Origin: Streptomyces sp. GS7
GTDB lineage: Bacteria > Actinomycetota > Actinomycetes > Streptomycetales > Streptomycetaceae
NCBI RefSeq assembly: GCF_009834125.1
Contig: NZ_CP047146.1
Location: forward strand, 9,003,184-9,067,183
DNA length: 64,000 nucleotides
Reading direction: 5' to 3'
Shown here: positions 8,362 to 16,516 of the stretch, in pieces
Layout: each line of letters starts with the position of its first letter
Position numbering within the stretch: the stretch's first letter is position 1
Program-made: the position numbers and the translations under genes
The notes under the pieces: model-generated
The model's database searches: none
Told to the model about the DNA's origin: nothing
The model's input: only the letters and a program-made list of their open reading frames with translations

Positions 8362-8798
8362 GGGGCGGAGCCTAGGCTCTGCCCCATGGGTCAGGGGACG
8401 GCAAGGCCCTGGGGTCTGCACGGGCACCGGCGGGGTGGTACGGCGGCCGCGGTTCTCCCCCTGGTGCGCCGGCGACGCGGCGAGGTGCCGCGCTGCGCCG
8501 TGCGGGAGAGAGCACCGCCCGGAGTCCCCCAAAATTGCCGGAATTTGCCAGAAGTTGCCCTGATTTTAAATAGGTTGCTCAGACCTCCCCTGAGTCGTCC
8601 GAATTCATCCCGGGCGAGCGTCGTGTGCCCGGTCGGGCTGCGGACCAGCGCCAGGGGCGGGCCGATGGGACGCCCGCACGGCGCAGACGCCGGGAACGGG
8701 GCGGTGCCGCCGCCGTCTGCCCGTACTCAAGCCCGCGTACGGGCGGATACTCCCGCCGTCAGATGTCCGGCCGGGCACCGACCGCCACCGTGGGCGGT
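8362..8798. other. Divergent intergenic region with three 10-bp direct repeats
   Basis: 437 bp between the divergent HAD and DUF2269 genes, with no gene I can support. It contains three head-to-tail 10-bp units at 8531-8560 sharing AA-N-TTGCC, exactly one helical turn apart, next to an AT-rich stretch unusual for the window. This may be a regulator or promoter site. Confidence 0.45.
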
Positions 8799-9350
8799 AT
8801 GCAGCTCAGCCGCCCTGCCCGCCGGGCCCTCCTCGTCGTCCACGTCGCCGTGTCCGTCAGCTGGCTGGGGCTGACCGCCGGACTCCTCGCACTCAGCCTC
8901 ACCGGCTTCACGACCGGCTCCCCGGAAACAGCCGCGGTCGCCTACCGCGCGATGAAGATCTTCGCGGACTGGCTCATCGTCCCCGTGGCCCTGCTCTCGC
9001 TGGTCAGCGGACTGGTGCTGTCGCTGGGCACCCACTGGGGGCTGATCCGCCACCGCTGGGTCGCCGTCAAGTTCTGGCTCACCGTGCTGACCACAGGGCT
9101 GTCGGTCTTCGCGCTCCGCCCCGGTATCGACCACCTCGCGGCCCAGGCCGCCGCCGGCCACCCGGCGCCCGACGTCAACCTCCTCGTGGCGCCGGCGGTC
9201 GCCACCGCCGCATACCTCTTCATGACCGCGATCTCCGTCCTCAAGCCGTGGGGGCCGACCCAACGGGGCCGCCGGCTGCGCGCGGCGCAGTCGGCCGCGG
9301 CCCGGGAACGCCACGGGCGCCCGGACCGGGTGAGCGCCTCGGGCGGGTGA
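8799..9350 (+). CDS. DUF2269-like integral membrane protein
   Basis: A 183-residue protein with four hydrophobic segments (about residues 9-31, 51-73, 83-105 and 125-148) and a basic C-terminal tail. The opening RRALLVVHVAVSVSWLGLT and the later HRWVAVKFWLTVLTTGLSVF resemble the DUF2269 membrane family, in which conserved His/Trp residues lie in the helices. Function unknown. I placed the start at ATG 8799, directly before the basic N-terminus; ATG 8763 would add 12 residues. Neither has a strong ribosome-binding site. Confidence 0.7.
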   Translation: MQLSRPARRALLVVHVAVSVSWLGLTAGLLALSLTGFTTGSPETAAVAYRAMKIFADWLIVPVALLSLVSGLVLSLGTHWGLIRHRWVAVKFWLTVLTTGLSVFALRPGIDHLAAQAAAGHPAPDVNLLVAPAVATAAYLFMTAISVLKPWGPTQRGRRLRAAQSAAARERHGRPDRVSASGG

Positions 9351-9432
9351 GCCCCCATGCCAGGACGGGTGAGCACCACCCGGTGCCGGGGCGAGCGAGC
9401 GCCATACGGTGCGGCAGCCCCCCCCACCTCAC

Positions 9433-9462
9433 GGGGCCGCCGTTCTCCCGGGCGGCGGCCCC
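9433..9462. terminator. Hairpin between convergent DUF2269 and MFS genes
   Basis: A 10-bp perfect GC stem (9433-9442 with 9453-9462) with a 10-nt loop, immediately before the end of the convergent MFS gene. It can serve both genes. Confidence 0.55.
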
Positions 9463-9469
9463 AGGGGGC

Positions 9470-10687
9470 TCAGCTCCGCACCGCCGGTATCGCCTCGTCG
9501 GAGACCGCGGCCGGACCGCCCGCCACCACCTGGCCGCGGCCCGTCTGCCGGCGCTCCAGGACCGAGGCCAGCACCGCCACACCGAGCGCCGCGACGGCCA
9601 TCAGCGCGCCGACCCAGTTGACCGAGGTGAAGCCGAGCCCGGCCGAGAGGACCAGCCCGCCGAGCCAAGCGGCCAGCGCGTTACCGAAGTTGAAGGCCGC
9701 GATATTGCCGGCCGAGGCAAGCGTGGGCGCGGCAGCCGCCTGGTCCAGCACCCGCTTCTGCAGCGGCGGTACGGTCGCGAAGCCGAAGAAACCTATGAGC
9801 GCGACGGTGGCGGTGGCGGCGACCTTGTTGTGCGCGGTGAACGTGAACGCGGCCAGGACCAGCGCCAGACCGGTCAGCGACGCGTACAGCATCGGCATCA
9901 TGGCGCGGTCGGTGAACCGTCCGGAGAACAGGTTTCCACCGACCATGCCGAGGCCGAAGACGGCGGTCAGCCAGACGACGGAGGACGCCGCGAAGCCGGT
10001 GACCTCCGTCATCATCGAGGCGAGGTAGGTGACCGCCGCGAAGACGCCGCCGAAGCCCAGGATCGTCATCAGCATGGCCAGCCCGACCTGCGGATTGCGG
10101 AAGGCCGCGAGTTCGCTGCCTATCCGGGCCGCCGCCTTCGCCCGCTGTGCCGGGACGAGCCTGACGATGCCGAGCAGCGCGAGCACGCCGAACGCGGCGA
10201 TCGCGTAGAAGGTGGTGCGCCAGCCGAACTGCTGGCTGAGCAGGGTGCCGACCGGCACGCCCACGACAGTGGCGACGGTCAGACCGCTGAACATCAGCGA
10301 GATCGCGGTGGCCCGCTTGTCCGGCGCGACGAGATCGGCGGCCACGAGAGCACCGATACCGAAGAACGCGCCATGGGCGAACGCGGAGACGACCCGCCCG
10401 GCGAGCACCAGCTCGAAGGTGGGCGCGAGGCCGGTGAGCGCGTTGCCCACGATGAAGAGGCCCATCAGCAGCATCAGCATCTGCTTGCGGGTGAAGCGGG
10501 TGCCGAGGACGGTCATCAGCGGCGCGCCGGCCACCACCCCGAGGGCATAGACCGTGGTCGCGTAACCGGCGAGCGGGATGGAGACACCGAACCCGGCTGC
10601 CATGTCGGGCAGCAGTCCCATGACCGCGAACTCGGTCGTCCCGATCCCGAAGGCTCCGATGGCGAGTGCCAGGAGAGCGAGAGGCAT
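9470..10687 (-). CDS. MFS transporter, AraJ/arabinose-efflux-type
   Basis: A 405-residue polytopic protein with 12 predicted transmembrane helices. Helix 1 contains GAFGIGTTEFAVMGLLP, the usual opening of the DHA1 efflux permeases related to AraJ. The cytoplasmic loop 2-3 carries GTRFTRKQ, a degenerate form of the MFS signature. Such proteins export sugars or drugs; the substrate is unknown. ATG at 10687 has a GGAGGGATCC-type ribosome-binding site. It is divergent from a MarR regulator across about 150 bp, a classic efflux pump and repressor arrangement. Confidence 0.88.
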   Translation of the reverse strand: MPLALLALAIGAFGIGTTEFAVMGLLPDMAAGFGVSIPLAGYATTVYALGVVAGAPLMTVLGTRFTRKQMLMLLMGLFIVGNALTGLAPTFELVLAGRVVSAFAHGAFFGIGALVAADLVAPDKRATAISLMFSGLTVATVVGVPVGTLLSQQFGWRTTFYAIAAFGVLALLGIVRLVPAQRAKAAARIGSELAAFRNPQVGLAMLMTILGFGGVFAAVTYLASMMTEVTGFAASSVVWLTAVFGLGMVGGNLFSGRFTDRAMMPMLYASLTGLALVLAAFTFTAHNKVAATATVALIGFFGFATVPPLQKRVLDQAAAAPTLASAGNIAAFNFGNALAAWLGGLVLSAGLGFTSVNWVGALMAVAALGVAVLASVLERRQTGRGQVVAGGPAAVSDEAIPAVRS

Positions 10688-10751
10688 GGCGGATCCCTCC
10701 GACTGGTGCGTACGTCTGTTGATTGCGTCCGTCCTTTACAAGCGTCCACAA

Positions 10752-10783
10752 TAATTGCAGACGCGGACTAATTGCAAGCGCGG
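10752..10783. promoter_or_regulatory. Direct-repeat operator candidate between MFS and MarR genes
   Basis: Two direct copies of TAATTGCA-RR-CGCGG (10752-10766 and 10769-10783), 17 bp apart, in the AT-richest part of the divergent spacer. This is a plausible binding site for the adjacent MarR protein and overlaps likely promoters of both genes. Confidence 0.55.
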
Positions 10784-10836
10784 TATATTTCAGGTGTGCC
10801 CTATCCTGGTTCGTACGACGCACGAGGAGGTCTTCG

Positions 10837-11319
10837 ATGACGCAGCGGACGCGGGAGACGGCACAGGCCCGGGCGACTGCTGCCGGGAGCCTCGCTCAGG
10901 GCTGGTGCGCGCTCTCCGCCCTGCACGGCCGTATCGAGACGCACATAGAGCGCGCCCTCCAGGCCCAGTACCACCTCAGCGTCCGGGAGTTCTCGGTCCT
11001 CAACGTGCTCAGCGAGCAGCACGACGGGCCGGGCGGCCACCTCCGGATGCACCAGGTCGCCGACTCGGTCGTCCTCAGCCAGAGCGCCACCACCCGCCTG
11101 GTGACCCGGCTCGAAGAGCGCGGGCTGCTCTCCCGCTATCTGTGCCCGGACGACCGGCGCGGCATCTACACCGACGTCACCCCCGACGGCCTGCGCCTCC
11201 TCACGGAGGCCCGGCCCGCGCACGACACCGCGCTGCGCGAGGCCCTCAAGGACGCCGCCAAGCGGCCCGAGCTGGCACCGCTGGTGACCGCCGTCGAGGA
11301 GCTGGCACCGCCGGCGTGA
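10837..11319 (+). CDS. MarR family transcriptional regulator
   Basis: A 160-residue winged-helix regulator. The MarR core is recognisable: LSVREFSVLNVLSEQHDGPGG, then VADSVVLSQSATTRLVTRLEERGLLSR as the recognition helix and wing start, and DDRRGIYTDVTPDG as the wing. The ATG at 10837 follows GAGGAGG by 6 nt; a longer in-frame extension upstream crosses the operator and is not used. It very likely represses the divergent MFS exporter and itself through the repeats at 10752-10783. Confidence 0.9.
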   Translation: MTQRTRETAQARATAAGSLAQGWCALSALHGRIETHIERALQAQYHLSVREFSVLNVLSEQHDGPGGHLRMHQVADSVVLSQSATTRLVTRLEERGLLSRYLCPDDRRGIYTDVTPDGLRLLTEARPAHDTALREALKDAAKRPELAPLVTAVEELAPPA

Positions 11320-11374
11320 CGCCCGGCGGGCCCGGCCCTCGGCCGTGACGCGGGCTCGGCATAAGGTCGCGCCC

Positions 11375-11827
11375 ATGAGCGATATCGAGATACGCCGGGC
11401 CACCGAGGCCGACCTGCCCGCCATCGTCGCCATGCTCGCCGACGACCCCCTGGGCGCCGGCCGCGAATCACCGGACGACATGGCCCCGTACCGCGCCGCG
11501 TTCGCGACGGTGGCCGCCGACCCGCATCAGCACCTGGTCGTCGCGGTCCGGGACGGCCGTACGATCGGCACCCTGCAGCTCACGGTGATCCCCGGCATCT
11601 CCCGGCGCGGCGCCACCCGCTCGATCATCGAGGCGGTACGGATCCACGCCGACGAGCGCGGCAGCGGCCTCGGCACCCAGCTCATCGAGTGGGCGATCGC
11701 CGAATCCCGCTCCCTCGGCTGCCTGCTCGTCCAGCTCACCTCCGACGCCACACGCGTCGACGCCCACCGCTTCTACGAGCGCCTCGGCTTCGAGGCGTCC
11801 CACCTGGGCTTCAAGCTCCAGCTCTGA
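11375..11827 (+). CDS. GNAT family N-acetyltransferase
   Basis: A 150-residue GNAT protein. The acetyl-CoA-binding motif A is HADERGSGLGTQLIEWAI (about residues 90-107), preceded by motif B strand IEAVRI and followed by ARRFYERLGF-like DAHRFYERLGF near the C-terminus. The substrate is not evident; the small size and motif layout fit the general Rim/ElaA-like group. ATG at 11375. It converges on the TetR gene. Confidence 0.87.
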   Translation: MSDIEIRRATEADLPAIVAMLADDPLGAGRESPDDMAPYRAAFATVAADPHQHLVVAVRDGRTIGTLQLTVIPGISRRGATRSIIEAVRIHADERGSGLGTQLIEWAIAESRSLGCLLVQLTSDATRVDAHRFYERLGFEASHLGFKLQL

Positions 11828-11903
11828 CCCGGGCCGGGCACCGCGCGGGAGCGGGGCCGGCGCAGCGGGAACGGGCCGGCTCGGCCGTTGTGCGGTGCTC
11901 CTC

Positions 11904-12770
11904 CTACGAGGTACCGCCCCGCGCCCGCCCACGCGCACGGTGGGCCTTCTGCCGGCAGGCACCTCCGCAGTACCGCGCAGGCCGGCCGGTACGCGCTGCC
12001 GCGATCGCCTCGCCGCACACCTGACACCGAGCCGTACCCCGGGAGGCGTTCCGCGCTTTGTCCCTGTCCCCGTTCCCTCTCCCCGTCGCGCTCCCGGCCC
12101 CGCCTCCGGTTTCGTTACGCACCGTCGGCGCAGGCGGCAGTTCCGTTACGGTCGGGACGGCGCGCAGGCCGTCGAGCACCAGCGCCGTCATCCGGCCCGC
12201 CGACGCCGCTCCCGAACCCGCTCCGCCGTCCGCCGGGCCCCTCACCCCGGCCCGCCGTCGCTCCATCGCCGTACACCCGACCAGCAAGACGCGGACGTCC
12301 TCCAGCTGCACATCGGCCCTTACGGCGCCCGCCTCTTGGGCCCTGACCAGCAGGACGCCCAGCGCCGCCACGAAGTCCCGCTCGGGCCCCCGCGACGCCT
12401 CGCCCAACGGCTCCGGCCCGTCCTCGCCGGCCGCCTCCAGCGCATCGCACAGCGCCCGGTTGCGGGCCGCCAGCCGGACGACCGACGCCAGGAAGCGGAA
12501 GAACACCCCGCCGGGATCGTCGACCTCGGCCAAGTCCGTTGCGGTATCGGCAAAAAGCCGCATCCGGTCCCTGACCGACGCCCTGAACAGGGCTTCCTTG
12601 GACGGGAAATGGCGGTACACGGTCCCCGCTCCGACTCCGGCACGACGCGCGATCTCCCCCAGCGGAACCCGCAACCCCCGCTCCTCGAACGCCGATCGCG
12701 CCGCCTGAAGGACCAGCGCCCGATTGCGCCGGGCATCCGCACGCGAGGGCACCGCCCCGCCGTCCGACAT
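11904..12770 (-). CDS. TetR family regulator with a C-terminal Cys4 zinc-finger-like motif
   Basis: A 288-residue protein. Residues 12-60 form a TetR DNA-binding domain (LVLQAARSAFEERG, then IARRAGVGAGTVYRHFPSKEALF). Residues 65-205 form the ligand-binding domain. Beyond the normal end there is a low-complexity linker (210-245) and a basic tail containing C249-x2-C252 and C268-x3-C272 with ARYCGGACRQKAHRAR, which resembles the short Cys4 motif appended to some actinobacterial proteins. I chose ATG 12770 over GTG 12776 because GGGAG is better spaced from it. The target is unknown; the divergent side is a 600-bp non-coding stretch. Confidence 0.85.
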   Translation of the reverse strand: MSDGGAVPSRADARRNRALVLQAARSAFEERGLRVPLGEIARRAGVGAGTVYRHFPSKEALFRASVRDRMRLFADTATDLAEVDDPGGVFFRFLASVVRLAARNRALCDALEAAGEDGPEPLGEASRGPERDFVAALGVLLVRAQEAGAVRADVQLEDVRVLLVGCTAMERRRAGVRGPADGGAGSGAASAGRMTALVLDGLRAVPTVTELPPAPTVRNETGGGAGSATGRGNGDRDKARNASRGTARCQVCGEAIAAARTGRPARYCGGACRQKAHRARGRARGGTS

Positions 12771-13251
12771 CCGCACGTCTCCCGAAACCGTCCGACTCCA
12801 CCGCGTTCCAGACCCGGTATTTAACCGGGCTGATCGTTCCGATTCTACGAGAGCCTTAAAACATGCGTGCGCATCGCCACACTTGCGGGTGTGGCCGATG
12901 CCGGCGGCGCGGAGGGTGGAGACCGTGACTCACGAGCCGGAACGCGACGCGGAGACGCATCGGGCTAGATGAGGCGGCGTCGGATATGCCGGAGCAGTGG
13001 TGGCCTTGAGGAGCCGGCGTCGAATCCGGCGCGCGTACAGCGCGATACGAAGACGGCTGCGGCGTGGCGCATGGGGCCGTCCGGCGCCTCACGAGAACAG
13101 TCCGCGACAGGACGCGAAGCACGTCCGGCAGACGGCGGGTGCTCCACCCCCTCCCCCCTCGCCAACACCAACACCAACAGGCAGCCAGAATAGGGAAGTT
13201 GAGGCCCGAATGGGTGACGAATCCAAGGCCGGAGAAAAGCGCTACGGCAAA

Positions 13252-13291
13252 GGGGTGGGGTCGTGTTTCACGTGAAACACGACCCCACCCC
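13252..13291. repeat. Perfect 40-bp palindrome centred on parS
   Basis: All 20 base pairs of each arm match, from 13252 to 13291, and the central 14 bp (13265-13278) are parS. It lies 84 bp past the end of the minus-strand aminotransferase gene, so as RNA it would fold into a strong hairpin that could end that transcript. Confidence 0.85.
13265..13278. promoter_or_regulatory. parS (ParB-binding site)
   Basis: Perfect GTTTCACGTGAAAC at the centre of a 40-bp palindrome. Confidence 0.95.
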
Positions 13292-13375
13292 GAGCCTTGT
13301 GAAATGAGCTCTGTGGTGTGGCTCCTGCGCTCCCGGCTCATGCGCTCTCCAGGCCGGCCGCCTGGCGGGCGCGTA

Positions 13376-14515
13376 TCAGGACGCTACGAGGGCCTCATCC
13401 CACGCCGCACCGGCCGCAGCATCAGCCGCGTGCTCGTCGACGTCGACACCCAGCGCGCGCAGACCGGTGGCCAGCGCCGACAGCGAGGCGAGCACCACCG
13501 CGCGGTCCGCGGCACGGCCGTAGTGGTTCACCCGGATCATCTCTTCGGCCAGTGCACCCGCTGCGGCCTGCACCGGAACCGAGCCGTCGGCGGCAAGCGC
13601 CGCGGACACCACCTCACGGGCGTCCACACCCGCCGGCGCGCGGAGCGTCGTGGCGGCCGGCGCCGCGTCCTCGTGCCGGATCACATACGGCACCGGACCA
13701 CCCAGCACCGCCACACCCGCACGGACCGCCGCCGCTGCCGCACGGTGCCGGGTGATGACTGCGTCCAGCCCCTCGGCCTCGATACGGTCCACGGCCTGTT
13801 CCAGCGCGAGCATCTCCAGCTGCGCCGGGGCATGTGGAAGGGCGGTGCGCCCGCCGTCGATCCAACGCTCCTTCCAGTCCAGCAGGGAGAGATACGAACG
13901 CCGGGGGGCCTGCTCATTGGCCGCGATGCGCTCCCAGGCACGGGCGCTGACCGACACCACCGAGACACCGGCCGGACCGGCGAGCGCCTTCTGCCCACCG
14001 ATGACACACAGATCCACACCCCACTCGTCGGTGAGCAGCGGCTCGGCGCCCACCGACGCAACCGCATCGAGCATCAGCAGCGCCCCGTGCTCCCGCACCA
14101 CCGCACCGATCTCGGCAACGGGGTTGGTGTTGCCGGTCGCCGCCTCGGCGTGCACCAGGCTCACAAAGTCGATCTCGGGGTGCGCCCGCAGCGCCTCCGC
14201 CACCTGCTCAGGCGCTACCGCACCGCTGAAGGGCGCGGTGATGGTGACCACCTCGGCGCCGCAGGAGCGCAGCCAACCTCCGAACGTCTCGCCGTAGGGG
14301 CCGGTGATGATGTTGAGCGCGGTGCTGCCGGGCCGGACCGCCGAGCGGATGCATGCCTCCAGGGGCAGCAGCGCCTCGCCCTGCGTCGCCACGACATCGC
14401 AGCGGGTTCGCATCAGCGCGGCAACCTTGTCCTCGATCCGCGCGAAGCGGGCCGCATCGAGCGGCGGCAGGTCGAGCAGAACCGGTGCGTCGGAGGTGGC
14501 AGTCACGGCAGTCAC
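13376..14515 (-). CDS. Class V aminotransferase (alanine-glyoxylate / serine-pyruvate type)
   Basis: A 379-residue PLP enzyme of the class V group. The cofactor lysine is Lys176 in VIGGQKALAGPAG, preceded by the pocket Asp in LLMLDAVASVGAEPL (Asp150). SLVHAEAATGNTNPV (about 119-133) matches the conserved HxETSTG-like segment of alanine-glyoxylate and serine-pyruvate aminotransferases. The exact substrate pair is inferred. The start is GTG at 14515; a GTG three codons in is an alternative. It stands alone, with a parS hairpin downstream. Confidence 0.82.
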   Translation of the reverse strand: MTAVTATSDAPVLLDLPPLDAARFARIEDKVAALMRTRCDVVATQGEALLPLEACIRSAVRPGSTALNIITGPYGETFGGWLRSCGAEVVTITAPFSGAVAPEQVAEALRAHPEIDFVSLVHAEAATGNTNPVAEIGAVVREHGALLMLDAVASVGAEPLLTDEWGVDLCVIGGQKALAGPAGVSVVSVSARAWERIAANEQAPRRSYLSLLDWKERWIDGGRTALPHAPAQLEMLALEQAVDRIEAEGLDAVITRHRAAAAAVRAGVAVLGGPVPYVIRHEDAAPAATTLRAPAGVDAREVVSAALAADGSVPVQAAAGALAEEMIRVNHYGRAADRAVVLASLSALATGLRALGVDVDEHAADAAAGAAWDEALVAS

Positions 14516-14694
14516 AGTGGCCTTCCAGCGGTAGCGAGCCGCGCGGTGCCGCGACTCCTGGCATCTCGCTCGACTGTACGTCCGGCCCGGACGACCCCGC
14601 CGTACGGGCCCCGGGCGCCCCCCGTTGGTCTACGGACCTGCGTCGGCCCGCGGGCCGACGCACCGCAGCGCCCGCCCCGCTCGTCCCCGGCCGC

Positions 14695-16224
14695 TCAGAG
14701 CCCTCGCCAGCCCTCCGGGTCCACCCCACCCGGAACCGGTTCCGCAGGCGCGTACGGACCTCGGGTGAAGACGAAGGTCCCCAGATCGAGATGGCTGACC
14801 GAACCGTCCTCCGCGCGCACCACCCGCAGCGTCTCGCCCGCGTAGTAGCCATCCAGGCCAGTCCAGGTTCCGTCCGGCTCCGGCCGGAAGCGCGACGTGC
14901 GCCCGGCCCCGGACAGCGTCACCAGCTCCAGTCCGCGCCCTTCCCTCAGCCGCAGGGCGAACGGGTTCGCGCCCCAGTACCAGGGGCCGGTCACCGCCAG
15001 CAGCTCCTCGTCCACCGGGCCGGACAGCGGGCGCCATGGCTCCGGGATCCGCGGCTCGTGCTCCGCCGTGATCTCCATAAGGTCGGCCGCTACCGCACTG
15101 ATCGCGACCCCCGAGGTGCAGTTCGCCAGGACGATCCCCGCCACGTCCTCCTCGGGGTCGATCCACAGCGCCGCCAGGAACCCCGGCATCGACCCGGTGT
15201 GCCCGGCCAGTCGGCGTCCGCCTCCCGTCGGCTGCCCGCTCACCCGCACCAGTTGCAGCCCCAGACCGTAGCCCGCCTCCCAGCCCGCCCCCTCCGGCGG
15301 CACCGCCGGGATCCGCATCTCGGCGACACCGGACTCACTCAGCACCCGGTCGTCGCCCCGCAGCAGGAAGGCCGCCCATCGGCACAGATCCTCCATGGTG
15401 GACCACAACTGCCCTGCCGGCCCCATCAGTCCCGTCTCCTCCGCGGGCTCCGGCAGCATCACATCGGCCCACGGATGCACCGCCCAGCCGCCCGCATGCG
15501 GCGTCTCCGGCCGTAGCGTCGTACGGGCCATGCCCAGCGGCTCCAGCACCTCGCGCCGTAGCACCTCGCCCCATGACCGCCCGTCCCGCAGCTGCTCGAC
15601 AAGCGCGCCGAGCAGCGCATAGCCGAGGTTGGAGTAGTGGTGCCGCCGCCCGGCGACCAGCCGCTGCGGTCGTTCACCGAAGAGATCGGCCCGTTCGGGC
15701 CGCAGCTCCCCCGAGGTCCGCTCCCACCACGGGCCACGCGCCTCCGCCGCCAACCCCGAGCTGTGCGCGAGCAGTTGGGCGATCGTCACCTCCGGCACGG
15801 GGACGTCCGACAAGTACGTACCGATCGGGTCCTCCAGTCGGAGCAGGCCCTCGTCCCGTAGCCGGAGGACCATCACAGCCACAAAGGTCTTGGTCAGCGA
15901 ACCGATCCGGTACTGCACATCGCCGTGCGGCACCTCACCGTCCACCGAGCTCCGGGCCCCCACCCATACCGCTCGCCCGCCCCGCACTACCGCGCCCATC
16001 ATCGACGGCGCCCGCCCCTCGGCCTGCGCCACCGCCAGCCTGCGCACCAACGCCCGTCGGGTCTGCGGCATCAACTCCCCATACGCATCGGCCGAATCGA
16101 CGGACAGCGCCGCACGCGGCACCGCCTCCCGCACCCCGTCCTCACCCGCCTCGGGCTCCTTGGGCTCCTTGGGCTCCTTGGGCTCCTTGGGCTCCTTGGG
16201 CTCCGCGGACTCCACGACGGTCAT
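14695..16224 (-). CDS. Serine hydrolase, beta-lactamase / PBP4*-like, with EPK repeats
   Basis: A 509-residue protein of the AmpC/class C-like serine hydrolase group. The catalytic motifs are all present: S109-L-T-K112, Y197-S-N199 and H342-T-G. About 110 residues follow the last motif, forming a C-terminal lipocalin-like extension often seen in these esterase/peptidase homologues. The N-terminus holds five EPK units and one EPE, encoded by a 9-nt tandem repeat. I use ATG 16224, which follows GAGGAG by 4 nt. No clear signal peptide is visible, so it may be cytoplasmic. The substrate is unknown. Confidence 0.85.
   Translation of the reverse strand: MTVVESAEPKEPKEPKEPKEPKEPEAGEDGVREAVPRAALSVDSADAYGELMPQTRRALVRRLAVAQAEGRAPSMMGAVVRGGRAVWVGARSSVDGEVPHGDVQYRIGSLTKTFVAVMVLRLRDEGLLRLEDPIGTYLSDVPVPEVTIAQLLAHSSGLAAEARGPWWERTSGELRPERADLFGERPQRLVAGRRHHYSNLGYALLGALVEQLRDGRSWGEVLRREVLEPLGMARTTLRPETPHAGGWAVHPWADVMLPEPAEETGLMGPAGQLWSTMEDLCRWAAFLLRGDDRVLSESGVAEMRIPAVPPEGAGWEAGYGLGLQLVRVSGQPTGGGRRLAGHTGSMPGFLAALWIDPEEDVAGIVLANCTSGVAISAVAADLMEITAEHEPRIPEPWRPLSGPVDEELLAVTGPWYWGANPFALRLREGRGLELVTLSGAGRTSRFRPEPDGTWTGLDGYYAGETLRVVRAEDGSVSHLDLGTFVFTRGPYAPAEPVPGGVDPEGWRGL
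16153..16204. repeat. 9-nt minisatellite inside the serine hydrolase gene
   Basis: Five full copies and one 7-nt partial copy of GGGCTCCTT (plus strand), which on the coding strand give the EPK repeats. The unit length keeps the frame, so copy-number change would only lengthen or shorten the protein. Confidence 0.9.
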
Positions 16225-16340
16225 GACGCTCCTCAACGAGACGATCCACCTGCCGAACCGGCTAGTCGGCCCTGTTCACCGGTGAGCCACTGCTCACCGC
16301 GCGGCCATCCTGCCCCGACCACCAGGCCCCGCGCCTCCGG

Positions 16341-16354
16341 GTTTCGCGTGAAAC
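16341..16354. promoter_or_regulatory. parS variant (one mismatch)
   Basis: GTTTCGCGTGAAAC, one base off the perfect palindrome, 62 bp from the next perfect copy. Confidence 0.6.
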
Positions 16355-16415
16355 GAAGGCCCAGCCACTGGCGCCTGTGTGTCACATGAAGCGCCACCTC
16401 AGCCGGCGCTCCCAT

Positions 16416-16429
16416 GTTTCACGTGAAAC
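16416..16429. promoter_or_regulatory. parS (ParB-binding site)
   Basis: Perfect GTTTCACGTGAAAC in the intergenic region upstream of the serine hydrolase gene. Confidence 0.95.
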
Positions 16430-16452
16430 CGCGGGTTGGCGGAACAGCCGCC

Positions 16453-16466
16453 GTTTCACGTGAAAC
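16453..16466. promoter_or_regulatory. parS (ParB-binding site)
   Basis: Perfect GTTTCACGTGAAAC, 37 bp from the previous copy. A much-degraded version encoding the same pattern lies at 16490-16503. Confidence 0.95.
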
Positions 16467-16516
16467 CGGAGCCTGATCACCACGTGACTGTGTCACGCGA
16501 GACAGTCGCCCCGGTC

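Larger units (their letters stand above)
12771..13375. other. Long intergenic region containing a 40-bp parS palindrome
   Basis: 605 bp between the start of the TetR gene and the stop of the aminotransferase gene. Open frames here have no recognisable product. The only clear element is the 40-bp palindrome at 13252-13291 centred on a parS site. The first 100 bp next to the TetR gene are relatively AT-rich and probably hold its promoter. Confidence 0.45.

Noticed and set aside
16490..16503. Degenerate parS (three mismatches)
   Set aside because: Too far from consensus to call a ParB site, although it lies near two perfect copies and could be a decayed one.
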